Shown here: one piece after another, positions 10,009 to 18,111 of the stretch
Numbering within the stretch: the stretch's first letter is position 1
Layout of the letters: each line of letters begins with the position of its first letter
Assembly: GCA_032127875.1 (NCBI GenBank)
Contig: JAQBHI010000158.1
Location: 1-64,000, forward strand
DNA from: CADEEV01 sp032127875
Lineage (GTDB): Bacteria > Acidobacteriota > Vicinamibacteria > Fen-336
Direction: 5' to 3'
DNA length: 64,000 nucleotides
Translations under genes and position numbers: made by a program
Notes under the pieces: generated by a model
The model's input: the letters and a program-made list of their open reading frames with translations, nothing else
Databases searched by the model: none
Told to the model about the DNA's origin: nothing

Positions 10009-11072
10009 CGGTCGCCCATCCTTCTCACGGCCAGGCCGACGGCGATGGCCGCCGAGGACCCGAACTCACTGATGAAGTCGGGGTCGAAGTCCCGTGGGTT
10101 GTAGGTGACGTTGTTGAAGGGGTTCATGATCTCCACCCCAGCATCGAAGCGCTCGCCGATGAGATCCTTCAGGCCCTGCACCTTCGAGGTGCCGCCCGAA
10201 AGGAAGATCCGGTCGATGCGGTCTTCGGAGCTCGTGGCCTTGAAGAAGTCGAAGGTCTTCTGGATCTCGAGTGCGATGTTCTCGGAGACGGCCTGCAGGA
10301 TAGGCTGCAGGTTCTCGACGGCCGCGCCCTCGACCCGGCCCCCTCGCTTCAGGCTCTCGGCCTGGTCGAAGGAGAGGTTCAGGTCCTTCTGGATCGCGTC
10401 GGTGTATTGGTTGCCCCCGACGGCGATGTCGCGGTTGAAGATCGAGGTGCCGCCCTTGACGATGTTGATGTTCATGATGGACGCGCCCACGTTGAGCAGC
10501 GCAAGCACCCGGCCCGGATCGGAGCCGTAGTTGACCTCGTAGCAGTTCTGCAAGGCAAACACGTCGACGTCCACGATCTGGGGCGACTTGCCCGCCTGCG
10601 TGATCACGGAGGTGTAGTCGCTGATCTTGTCCTTCTTGACCGCGACCAGCAGCACGTCCATGTTCCCGCCCGCTCCGCCGCCGTCGATGACCTCGTAGTC
10701 GATCGAGACGTCCTGGATGTCGAACGGGATGTACTGCTCGGCCTCCCAGTGAATCGATTCCGAGAGTTCCTCGGTGCTCATCTGGGGCAGGCTGATTTTC
10801 TTGACGATCACCGCGTTGCCCGAAACGCCGGTGCAGACGTCGGGCGTCTTGATCTTCTGCGCCGCGAAGAGCCGCTGGATCCCATCGATGACCGCGCCTG
10901 AGTCCATGATGGCGCCGTCCACGATGGCTTCCGGCGGAAGCGGCTCGATGCCGATGTTCGTCAACTGGTACTCGGCACCGCCCTTGCCGCCGGCCTTGAG
11001 TTCCACGACCTTGATGGCCGAAGATCCGATGTCGAGGCCGACCAGACCCTTTTTCTTGCCGAACAAGCCCAC
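10005..11072 (-). CDS. pilM: Type IV pilus assembly ATPase-like protein PilM
   Basis: The start is the GTG at 11072-11070, because GGGAGAGG lies about 6 bases upstream and the product then begins GLFGKKKGLVGLDIGSSAIKVVEL as in other PilM proteins; a longer frame reaching 11168 has no homologous-looking sequence. The 355-residue product is an actin/FtsA-fold protein with the phosphate-1 loop LDIGSSAIK near residue 12 and the late glycine motif IFLSGGTSKVQGL near 295. It sits on the cytoplasmic side and binds the PilN N-terminus. It is the first gene of pilMNOPQ. Confidence 0.95.
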   Translation of the reverse strand: MGLFGKKKGLVGLDIGSSAIKVVELKAGGKGGAEYQLTNIGIEPLPPEAIVDGAIMDSGAVIDGIQRLFAAQKIKTPDVCTGVSGNAVIVKKISLPQMSTEELSESIHWEAEQYIPFDIQDVSIDYEVIDGGGAGGNMDVLLVAVKKDKISDYTSVITQAGKSPQIVDVDVFALQNCYEVNYGSDPGRVLALLNVGASIMNINIVKGGTSIFNRDIAVGGNQYTDAIQKDLNLSFDQAESLKRGGRVEGAAVENLQPILQAVSENIALEIQKTFDFFKATSSEDRIDRIFLSGGTSKVQGLKDLIGERFDAGVEIMNPFNNVTYNPRDFDPDFISEFGSSAAIAVGLAVRRMGDR

Positions 11073-11198
11073 GGGCGCCTCTCCCGGTTTACAAACGGCC
11101 CTTGTTCCGACCGCTCCGTCTGCCCTCTCGCCGCGACCCCCGAATTTCGGAACCGTGGCGAGACCCATACTTACGAAACAGAGTTAAAGTGCTACGTG

Positions 11199-11227
11199 AA
11201 GCTAGCAAAGGCGGAGATTGATGTCAA
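11199..11227 (-). promoter_or_regulatory. Sigma70-type promoter of the pilM operon
   Basis: Read on the minus strand, TTGACA (11227-11222) is followed after 17 bases by TAGCTT (11204-11199). The -35 is perfect, the -10 is a fair match and the spacing is ideal. The surrounding 90 bases are clearly AT-richer than the rest. The expected transcript starts near 11192, giving a 5' leader of about 120 bases before the pilM GTG. Confidence 0.75.
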
Positions 11228-11314
11228 GAGGAAAATTAGGGGCTTGCGACTAAGTGAGCGTCAACACAGGAGTCCCCTACTTATGGTGCCGTCCGAAAAC
11301 GCGCACCACATTCC

Positions 11315-12283
11315 CTAGAACCGGATCTTGACCCCCGGATCGTCCTTCGCGTGGATCGTGTCGACGAAGCGGACCTGGTGGGGCACGGTCATCATCAAGA
11401 GGCTGTGGGTCCGAATCCCGTCGCCGAAGAAACGCACGCCCTTCAGCAGCGTTCCATCGGTCACTCCGGCCGCGGCGAAGATCACGTTCTTGCCGGGTGC
11501 CAGTTCCTCGGTCTGGTACACCTTGTTGAGGTCGACGATGCCCATCTTCTTGAGCCGATCGGCGTCGGACGGCTTGGTGAGCACCAGCTTCGCCTGGATC
11601 TCGCCGTTGAGGCAGCGCATGGCCGCCGCCGTGAGCACGCCCTCGGGCGCGCCGCCGGTTCCCATCACGGCGTGGACGCCGGTGCCGACGACCGAAGCTG
11701 TGATGCCGGCCGAGAGGTCGCCGTCGCCGATCAGGCGGATGCGCGCACCGCACTTGCGGATCTCGGCGATCAGCCTCTCATGGCGCGGACGATCCAGGAC
11801 GATCACCACCAGGTCGTGGACGTCGCGACCGAGGGCCTTCGCGATGGCCTTCAGGTTGTCCTCCACGGGCGCGTTGATGTCGACCTGCCCTTTCGACGAG
11901 GGACCGACGACCAGCTTGTCCATGTAGATGTCCGGGGCGTGAAGCAGGCCGCCTTTTTCCGACGCCGCGAGCACCGCGATGGCATTGGCCGCGCCGGTGG
12001 CGCACAGGTTCGTGCCCTCGAGCGGGTCGACGGCGATATCCACGGGCACGCTGCCCGCCTTGCCGACTTTCTCGCCGATGAACAGCATCGGCGCCTCGTC
12101 TCGCTCGCCTTCGCCGATGACGATGGTGCCGTCGATGTCGACGGTCTCCATTTCCTTGCGCATCGACTCGACGGCCACCTGGTCCGAGTACTTGCGGTCT
12201 CCCTGGCCCATGGTGCGGGCGGCGGCGATGGCCGCCTGTTCCACCACCCTCACGAACTCCATCGACAGGTCGTCACGATGCAT
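11315..12283 (-). CDS. glpX: Class II fructose-1,6-bisphosphatase
   Basis: 322 residues; hydrolyses fructose-1,6-bisphosphate to fructose-6-phosphate in gluconeogenesis. The signature IGEGERDEAPM is at 56-66 and the metal/phosphate motif DPLEGT at 86-91, both unchanged, with the later GDGDLSAGI loop also present. The ATG is preceded by GGAGGAG. It is the last gene of the thiolase/crotonase/acyl-CoA dehydrogenase operon, 32 bases after the dehydrogenase. This couples acyl-CoA breakdown with sugar synthesis. Confident family call; some GlpX proteins also act on sedoheptulose-1,7-bisphosphate. Confidence 0.95.
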   Translation of the reverse strand: MHRDDLSMEFVRVVEQAAIAAARTMGQGDRKYSDQVAVESMRKEMETVDIDGTIVIGEGERDEAPMLFIGEKVGKAGSVPVDIAVDPLEGTNLCATGAANAIAVLAASEKGGLLHAPDIYMDKLVVGPSSKGQVDINAPVEDNLKAIAKALGRDVHDLVVIVLDRPRHERLIAEIRKCGARIRLIGDGDLSAGITASVVGTGVHAVMGTGGAPEGVLTAAAMRCLNGEIQAKLVLTKPSDADRLKKMGIVDLNKVYQTEELAPGKNVIFAAAGVTDGTLLKGVRFFGDGIRTHSLLMMTVPHQVRFVDTIHAKDDPGVKIRF

Positions 12284-12315
12284 CGAGCGGCTCCTCCAGG
12301 TTTGTCAGGAAATTC

Positions 12316-13518
12316 CTAGCGGCGATATGCGGGAAGCTCCACGCGCCTGGGCCTGTCCTGCCGGAAGCCCAGGGCGTAGTCGGCCTGCATCAGCTTGTGG
12401 ATCTCCCGGGTGCCCTCGTAGATGACGGCGGCCTTGGCGTTGCGAAAGAAACGGCCGGCCGGATACTCGTCGGAGTAGCCGTTGCCGCCGTGGATCTGGA
12501 CGCAGTCCGACGCCGCGCGCTCGCTCTTCACGGTGGCAAACCACTTGGCGAGCGAGGTCTCGCGGGTGTTGCGCTTGCCTATGTTCTTGAGCCAGCCGGC
12601 GCGCAGCCACAGCAGGCGCGCCGCGTCGTAGTCGGAGACCATCTCGGCGATCATCTCCTTGACCAGCTGGTGTTCGCCGATCGCGACCCCGAAGGTCTTG
12701 CGCTGCTTCGCGTAGGCGACCGAGGCGTCGAGGCAGGCGCGGATCAAGCCGGTGGCGCCGGCGGCGACCGTGTAGCGGCCGCTCTCCAGGGCGAACATGG
12801 CGATGCGGAAACCCTCGCCCTCCTTGCCTAGCAGGTTCTCGGCTGGAACTTCGAGATCAGCCATGTGGAAGCCCCCCGTGTTGCCGGCGAGGATCCCCCA
12901 TTTCTCTTTCATCGGGTAGGAACTAAAGCCCTTGAAGGCGCGCTCCACGATGAAGGCGCTGAGCCCGCTGTGGTCGCGCTTCTTCTTCTTCTCCTGGTCG
13001 GTCCAGGCGACCACGAGGAAATTGTCAGCGACGTCGGCAAGGCTGATCCAGGTCTTTTCCCCGTTCAGCACGTAGCGGTCGCCCTTCTTCAAAGCACTCG
13101 TCTGGATCCCGACGGCGTCGGAGCCGGCGTTTGGCTCGGTCAGGCCGTAGCTCGCGATCTTCTCGCCCCTTGCCTGCGGAGCCAGGTACTTCCGCTTCTG
13201 CTCCTCGGAGCCCCAGCACCATAGGCTCATGCAGTTGAGGCCTACGTGCACCGACATGATCACGCGCAGGTGGGTGTCGACGTACTCGAGCTCCTCGGAG
13301 ACGAGCCCCAAGCTCAGGTAGTCCATGCCCGCCCCGCCGTATTCCTCGGGAATGCAGATCCCGAGCAGCTGCAACTCGGCCATCCCCTTGAGGAATCCGC
13401 GCTCGAAGCGATGGGCGCGGTCGAGCTCGTGGATCTTCGGGGCCACTTCCTTCGCGGCCCAGTCGCGCACCATCTTTTCGACGGCGAGGTGCTCTTCCGA
13501 CAACTCGAAATCGATCAC
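12316..13518 (-). CDS. Acyl-CoA dehydrogenase
   Basis: 400 residues, the usual length for short/medium-chain enzymes. FAD-binding segments are YGLTEPNAGSDA (124-135) and the KTWIS strand (155-159). The catalytic base is Glu368 in the segment YEGTREIHK, the position used in medium- and short-chain dehydrogenases. QIHGGNGYSDEYP near 341 is the conserved C-terminal FAD contact. It introduces the alpha,beta double bond in an acyl-CoA and passes electrons to ETF. The insertion of a Lys run (KKKKRD, 177-182) is unusual. The chain length or branched nature of the substrate cannot be read from sequence. It lies between a crotonase and glpX. Confidence 0.93.
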   Translation of the reverse strand: MIDFELSEEHLAVEKMVRDWAAKEVAPKIHELDRAHRFERGFLKGMAELQLLGICIPEEYGGAGMDYLSLGLVSEELEYVDTHLRVIMSVHVGLNCMSLWCWGSEEQKRKYLAPQARGEKIASYGLTEPNAGSDAVGIQTSALKKGDRYVLNGEKTWISLADVADNFLVVAWTDQEKKKKRDHSGLSAFIVERAFKGFSSYPMKEKWGILAGNTGGFHMADLEVPAENLLGKEGEGFRIAMFALESGRYTVAAGATGLIRACLDASVAYAKQRKTFGVAIGEHQLVKEMIAEMVSDYDAARLLWLRAGWLKNIGKRNTRETSLAKWFATVKSERAASDCVQIHGGNGYSDEYPAGRFFRNAKAAVIYEGTREIHKLMQADYALGFRQDRPRRVELPAYRR

Positions 13519-13531
13519 TGCAACGGTCCTT

Positions 13532-14356
13532 TCAACGGTCCTTCCAGTTGGGCTTGCGCTGCTCCATGATGGCCCGGAGCCCCTCCTCAGCGTCCTCGGT
13601 GGCCATCAGCTGGTTCAGATACACGTCCTCGGCGTGGCGCAGGGCCTCCGGGAAGGGCAGATCGACGCCACCCGCGATGCCCTTGCGCGTGTACTGCATC
13701 ACCGGGGCGCTCGACTCGGCGAAGCGCTGGATCAGCGCGGCCGCCTCGGCATCGAGCTTGTCGTCGGGAACCGCCCGCGAGATGAGGCCGATGCGCTCGG
13801 CGTCGGTGGCGCTCAACACCTGCCCACCGAGCAAGAGGTCATAGGTCTTGCGGCGGCCGACGAGGTGCGGCAAGAGCGCCGCGGCCACCGTATTGAAGAC
13901 CCCGGCACGGATTTCCGGATGCCCGAACTTGGCATTCTGTGCGCCCGCCAGGACGATGTCGCAAGCCGCAGCCAGGATGCTGCCCGCGCCGGTGGCCGGG
14001 CCGGCGACCACGGCCAGGGTTGGCTTGTCCACCTTGGCCAGACTCTCGATGATGCGACGCAATCCCTCGAGCATCAGATAGGCCCGATCGCCCAGGTGAT
14101 CGCCGATCTCGAAACCGGCGGAGAAGTACTTCCCGGCCGCCGTCAGCACCACCAGCTTCACGTCGCGTTCGTACTCGAGGGATTCCAGGACCGAGTTCAG
14201 GTCCTCCATCAGCTCCATCGACAAGACGTTCGCGGGCGGCCGGTTCAGGGTGATCCGGGCCACGCCCCCCACCGTCGCGAACTGGACGAACTGATAGGTG
14301 CGCGCGCTGGTGGGGTAGCTGTCGGCGTCGTGCGGGTCGTCTTCGAAGTCGGCCAT
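13532..14356 (-). CDS. Enoyl-CoA hydratase/isomerase (crotonase) family protein
   Basis: The start is the ATG at 14356-14354 preceded by GAGGAAC; a frame running on to 14527 lies inside the thiolase gene and is rejected. The 274-residue product has a crotonase core: RITLNRPPANVLSM near 34-47, an oxyanion segment GKYFSAGFEI near 75-84 and FGHPEIRAG at 144-152. One of the two hydratase acids (Glu164 in rat mitochondrial enzyme) is kept as Glu148, but the position of Glu144 is Ile127. This argues against a plain hydratase and allows an isomerase or a specialised dienoyl-CoA hydratase. It is 10 bases after thiolase and 13 bases before the acyl-CoA dehydrogenase. Confidence 0.88.
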   Translation of the reverse strand: MADFEDDPHDADSYPTSARTYQFVQFATVGGVARITLNRPPANVLSMELMEDLNSVLESLEYERDVKLVVLTAAGKYFSAGFEIGDHLGDRAYLMLEGLRRIIESLAKVDKPTLAVVAGPATGAGSILAAACDIVLAGAQNAKFGHPEIRAGVFNTVAAALLPHLVGRRKTYDLLLGGQVLSATDAERIGLISRAVPDDKLDAEAAALIQRFAESSAPVMQYTRKGIAGGVDLPFPEALRHAEDVYLNQLMATEDAEEGLRAIMEQRKPNWKDR

Positions 14357-14366
14357 CGTCAGTTCC

Positions 14367-15551
14367 TCATGCGATCCGTTCGAAAGCGGCCGCCAGGCCC
14401 ATGCCGCCACTAATGCACAGCGTGGCGAGGCCGCGCCTGGCGCCCCGGCGAGCCATCTCGTGGAGCAGCGTGGTCGAGATCCGGGCGCCGGTGGCCCCGA
14501 TCGGATGGCCGATCGCGATCGCGCCACCGTTGACGTTTAGCCTCTCCGGCGCGAAACCCAGCTCGCGGTCGCAGGCGATCACCTGGGCCGCGAAGGCCTC
14601 GTTGGCCTCGACAAGGTCGAAGTCCTCGAGGCACAGCGAGAGGCGGGAGAGCAGCTTGCGGGTGGCCGGAACGACGCCGATGCCCATGACGTGGGGATCC
14701 ACACCGGCGGCGGCCACGCCCAGAAGCCGCGCCATGGGCCTCACGCCCAGCGCCGTCGCCTTCTCCTTCGCGATCACGACCATCGCGGCAGCGCCATCGG
14801 TAATGCCCGAGGAGTTGCCGGCGGTCACCGTGCCGGTCTCTTCCTTGAACACCGGCGGCAGCTGCGCGAGGCTTGCCAGGGTGCTGCCGGCGCGAAAGTG
14901 CTCGTCCTGGCGGAACTCTGTGTCGCCCTTCTTGCCCGGGACCTTGACGGCGAAGGTCTCCGCGTCGAAGCGGCCGGCCTTCCAGGCGGATGCGGCGCGC
15001 TCCTGGCTGCGCATCGCGAACTCGTCCTGCTCCTGTCGGCCAATGCCGTGGATCTGGGCGAGTCGCTCGGCGGTCTCGCCCATCAGCATCTCGGCCAGCG
15101 GGCACTGGAAGCCGTCTTGATACATCGCGTCCACGGCCGGCTGGTGTCCCATGCGGTAGCCCCAGCGGGCGCCTGTGAGCAGGTAGGGCACCCGGCTCAT
15201 CGACTCGGTGCCACCGGCCACCACGACGTCGGCATCGCCGTCGCGGACCGCTCGGAAGGCAAGCTCGATCGCCTTGAGGCCGCTGCCGCAGGCCATGTTG
15301 ATCGTGAAGGCGGTGACCTCCTGGGGAATCCCGGCTCGGTAGGAGACCTGGCGCGCCACGTTGGGTCCGCCACCTGCTTGACGCGCGCAGCCGAACACCG
15401 TTTCGTCCACCTGGTCCGGGCGCACTCCGGCGCGTCGCAGTGTTTCGCCGACGGCGGCGGCGCCCAACTCGGCCGCGGTGAGGCCGGACAAGGACCCGCC
15501 GAACTTGCCGATGGGCGTGCGAACAGCCCCGGCGACGACAACCTCCCTCAT
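14367..15551 (-). CDS. Thiolase (acetyl-CoA C-acyltransferase)
   Basis: 394 residues. The nucleophile Cys88 lies in INMACGSGLKAIELA, the catalytic His349 in NGGAIAIGHPIGATGAR and the second Cys379 in LCISGGMG, so all three catalytic motifs are intact. It cleaves 3-ketoacyl-CoA with CoA, or condenses two acetyl-CoA. It leads an operon with a crotonase, an acyl-CoA dehydrogenase and glpX, which favours the degradative direction. No 3-hydroxyacyl-CoA dehydrogenase is present in the cluster, so that step must be encoded elsewhere. Confidence 0.95.
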   Translation of the reverse strand: MREVVVAGAVRTPIGKFGGSLSGLTAAELGAAAVGETLRRAGVRPDQVDETVFGCARQAGGGPNVARQVSYRAGIPQEVTAFTINMACGSGLKAIELAFRAVRDGDADVVVAGGTESMSRVPYLLTGARWGYRMGHQPAVDAMYQDGFQCPLAEMLMGETAERLAQIHGIGRQEQDEFAMRSQERAASAWKAGRFDAETFAVKVPGKKGDTEFRQDEHFRAGSTLASLAQLPPVFKEETGTVTAGNSSGITDGAAAMVVIAKEKATALGVRPMARLLGVAAAGVDPHVMGIGVVPATRKLLSRLSLCLEDFDLVEANEAFAAQVIACDRELGFAPERLNVNGGAIAIGHPIGATGARISTTLLHEMARRGARRGLATLCISGGMGLAAAFERIA

Positions 15552-15602
15552 GCAGGATGCCTCAGCGTACCTATGACTTAGAGGCCGAATGATAACACAT
15601 CG

Positions 15603-16406
15603 TCAGGCCCGCCTGAGCCTCACCGGGGCGCCTCGGGAGGCGCCCAGAACGCGGCTGGCACTACCCCGGTGAATCGCCACTTCGAGGCGCCGAGCACTGC
15701 CGGGAAGCGCACACGCTTCGCCCTCGGCCACGTCCGAATAGGTACGCGCGAGCGGCATGATGATGCCCTCGACCACGACCAACACCTCGGTCGGATCTCC
15801 GCCGAATTCCGCCAGAATCGCCGTGACGTCCATCGCGGTGAAGGCCGTGATCAGGTTCCCGAAACGATCCACGTGAACGACCGGCGCCTCCCAGACGCGC
15901 TCGCCCACGAGGCGAGGCCTTGCCACGGGAAACACGACCGGATCCCCAATCGCGGGGCCCACCTCGGACAGCGGCATGCCCCGGGCGAGCTGCGCCGCCA
16001 CCGGCCCGAAGACATCGCGCGCGTGAAACGTCGGCGAGACGTCGGGGCGGAACAGGCCGGCGTTCGTGATCTCGTGAACCACCGCCTGCGGATGCTCGGA
16101 CAGCACGAGCGTGAAGATGCCATTGTCGGGTCCGACGAAGAAGTAGCCGCCCGCCGCAAGTGCCAGGGCGCGACGCGACGAGCCGACGCCGGGGTCCACC
16201 ACGCACAGGAACACGCAGCCGCCCGGGAAGGCGCGGTAGGCAGCCTCCAGGGCGTAAGCGCCCGCCTGCACGTCGTGCGCCGGTATCTCGTGAACGAGGT
16301 CCACGAGTCGAGCCTCCGGCTCGGCCGCGAGGATCGCGCCCTTCACGGCACCGACGTAGTGATCCCGCGTCCCGAAATCCGTGAGGAGCGCGACGATGGG
16401 CCGCAT
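15603..16406 (-). CDS. SAM hydroxide adenosyltransferase family protein (DUF62)
   Basis: 267 residues, matching the chlorinase/fluorinase-like family whose common members hydrolyse S-adenosylmethionine to adenosine and methionine. Visible family motifs are LLTDFGTRDHYVGAVKG at the N-terminus, the VDPGVGSSRR segment near 69-78, FVGPDNGIF near 89-97 and FHARDVFGPVAA near 127. The C-terminal small beta domain has VVHVDRFGNLITAF. Its ATG is divergent from the cysteine desulfurase with only 41 bases between them. The biological role of this family is poorly understood. Confidence 0.9.
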   Translation of the reverse strand: MRPIVALLTDFGTRDHYVGAVKGAILAAEPEARLVDLVHEIPAHDVQAGAYALEAAYRAFPGGCVFLCVVDPGVGSSRRALALAAGGYFFVGPDNGIFTLVLSEHPQAVVHEITNAGLFRPDVSPTFHARDVFGPVAAQLARGMPLSEVGPAIGDPVVFPVARPRLVGERVWEAPVVHVDRFGNLITAFTAMDVTAILAEFGGDPTEVLVVVEGIIMPLARTYSDVAEGEACALPGSARRLEVAIHRGSASRVLGASRGAPVRLRRA

Positions 16407-16416
16407 GCTGCGGTCG

Positions 16417-16422
16417 ATTCTA
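16417..16422 (-). promoter_or_regulatory. -10-like hexamer close to the DUF62 start
   Basis: On the minus strand TAGAAT ends 10 bases before the ATG at 16406. A transcript starting 6-9 bases downstream would have almost no leader. No convincing -35 is seen. Confidence 0.45.
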
Positions 16423-16435
16423 ACTCCAGCCGCCC

Positions 16436-16441
16436 TACAAT
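16436..16441 (+). promoter_or_regulatory. -10-like hexamer placed for a leaderless cysteine desulfurase mRNA
   Basis: TACAAT is followed by exactly 6 bases and then the GTG start at 16448, so the predicted transcription start coincides with the start codon. There is no Shine-Dalgarno sequence in the 6 bases (GAAGGT is weak at best). Confidence 0.5.
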
Positions 16442-16447
16442 GAAGGT

Positions 16448-17605
16448 GTGGAGCGCATCTATCTCGACCACAACGCGACGACGCCGCTCGATCCCCGGGT
16501 GCTGGAGGCGATGTTGCCAGTCTTGCGCGAGGGTTTCGGCAACGCCTCCAGCCTGCACTGGTTCGGTCAGCGAGCCCGCGCTACCGCAGAACAGGCGCGT
16601 GCACAAGTGGCCGCGCTGCTCGGCGCAGCGCCCGCCGAGATCGTCTTCACGGGCAGCGGCACGGAGGCCGACAACATGGCGCTGCGCGGGCTCGTCGCCG
16701 GCGCGGCCACAGGGCGACGCAGGTTGATATACGCGGCGATCGAGCATCACGCCGTCACGAACACGGCGCGGGCGCTCGCGGCCGAGGGCGTGCCGACCGT
16801 GAGCGTCCGGGCGACGGCGGATGGCCGGGTCGACCTCGACGAGCTGAACCGCGTCGTGGACGACGAGACGGCGGTCATCGCGCTGATGCTGGCGAACAAC
16901 GAGACCGGCGTGATCCAGCCGCTCGCCGACGCAGTGCGCATCGCTCGCGCGCGCGGGGTGCTCGTCCACTGCGATGGCGTGCAGGCGGCCGGCAAGATTC
17001 CGTTGGATGTCGGCAGCCTCGATGTCGATACGCTGGCCGTCTCGGCCCACAAGCTGTACGGGCCGCAGGGCGTGGGGGCGCTCTACGTGAAGCGGGGTAC
17101 GCGCCTGACGGCTCTCGTTCGAGGCGGCTCGCAGGAAAGGAACCGCCGGGCCGGAACCGAGAACGTGGCCGGCATCGCGGGCTTCGGCCGTGCGGCGCAG
17201 ATCGCTCGAGCGGAACTTGGAAGCGAAGCGCCGCGGCTCGCCAGCTTGCGCGACCTTTTGGAGACCCGGCTGCTCGCGACACAGGGCTGCCGCCGCAACG
17301 GGGAGTTGGCGCGTGTTCCGAACACCACCAGTCTCTCCTTCGAGGGCTGCGACGCGGAGAGCCTGCTGATGGCCCTCGATCTGGCCGGGGTCGCGGTCTC
17401 GACCGGCGCCGCGTGCGCCGCGGGAGCCATCGAGCCCTCGCACGTGTTGCGCGGCATGGGCTTGCCAGCGGGCCGTGTCCAGTCGTCGCTGCGCTTCTCG
17501 CTCGGACGTGGCACGACTCAAGCCGAGATCGACCGCGCCGCCCTGCTCGTGGAGGAGGCCGTGGCGCGCCAGCGCCGCCTCCGCGCCGTCAACTCAGCGC
17601 GTTGA
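16448..17605 (+). CDS. Cysteine desulfurase (NifS/IscS family)
   Basis: 385 residues from a GTG. PLP-dependent removal of sulfur from cysteine, leaving a persulfide for Fe-S clusters or tRNA thiolation. YLDHNATTPLDPRV at 5-18 is the family N-terminus. Lys202 in VSAHKLYGPQG is the PLP lysine and Cys323 in STGAACAAGAIEPSHVLRG is the persulfide Cys on the long mobile loop typical of NifS/IscS. No iscU or nifU is adjacent, so the acceptor may be MnmA, encoded 6 kb downstream. IscS versus NifS subtype is not resolvable here. Confidence 0.94.
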   Translation: MERIYLDHNATTPLDPRVLEAMLPVLREGFGNASSLHWFGQRARATAEQARAQVAALLGAAPAEIVFTGSGTEADNMALRGLVAGAATGRRRLIYAAIEHHAVTNTARALAAEGVPTVSVRATADGRVDLDELNRVVDDETAVIALMLANNETGVIQPLADAVRIARARGVLVHCDGVQAAGKIPLDVGSLDVDTLAVSAHKLYGPQGVGALYVKRGTRLTALVRGGSQERNRRAGTENVAGIAGFGRAAQIARAELGSEAPRLASLRDLLETRLLATQGCRRNGELARVPNTTSLSFEGCDAESLLMALDLAGVAVSTGAACAAGAIEPSHVLRGMGLPAGRVQSSLRFSLGRGTTQAEIDRAALLVEEAVARQRRLRAVNSAR

Positions 17606-17646
17606 TTCGCCGCGCCGCGGGCGCATAGAATCCGCGCGTTTCCGAA

Positions 17647-17932
17647 ATGTCCGAACCGGGAGCCGGACGCCGCGACGACGAGCCGTCGCAACGCCTCGGG
17701 TACAAGCCCGAGCTGAAGCGCAGCCTCGGTCTATTGGCCGGCTTCTCGATAGCGTTCTCGTACATCTCCTCTCGTGGGTAGCGCTCGTCTACGGAGTCGG
17801 GACGATCGTCAACCTGTGTGCTGGCCGCGGCCCGCCGACGCGCTGGCTTCCTGGCTCACGCTGGGTTCGGCACTCGCCATCGTGGTCCCGGGCCTGGTCA
17901 TCGTCTTCACGCGGAAGTTGGACGCCGCCTGA
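17647..17932 (+). pseudogene. Amino acid permease remnant, middle deleted
   Basis: An ATG at 17647 opens a short frame that ends at TAG 17779-17781. Its end part, YKPELKRSLGLLAGFSIAFSYIS, is the conserved N-terminus of APC-superfamily amino acid permeases. Directly after, the DNA encodes LVYGVGTIVNL and then, one frame over, CWPRPADALASWLTLG followed by a hydrophobic segment and RKLDAA before the TGA at 17930-17932, which resembles the last helix and tail of the same family. Some 400 residues of the middle are missing. So both ends survive and the centre has been lost, with an extra frameshift near 17815. It cannot make a transporter. It lies 41 bases after the cysteine desulfurase stop. Confidence 0.7.
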
Positions 17933-18073
17933 GGCGGGCGGAGTGGTTGGGGGGAGCGGCTCGCGCGCGGGGGGGGTGCGCGGGGCTCCGTTGCCAGAAT
18001 CCGAGGACACCCAGGGGTAGAATTCGGGGAGGGCAGAGCAGAGGTTTCGGTACTGCGACCTCCGCATTTTTTC

Positions 18074-18102
18074 TTGACACACCCCCCCCGGAGCCACACA
18101 AT
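18074..18102 (+). promoter_or_regulatory. Candidate promoter of the Cys-rich secreted protein
   Basis: TTGACA (18074-18079), 17-base spacer containing a C run, then CACAAT (18097-18102). The ATG of the next gene follows 9 bases later, so the leader would be only 2-3 bases and no ribosome site exists. Confidence 0.5.
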
Positions 18103-18111
18103 TCGCCTACT

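Noticed and set aside
11277..11753. 158-codon frame overlapping glpX on the same strand
   Set aside because: It is glpX read in another frame; the translation is Arg/His-rich with no motif.
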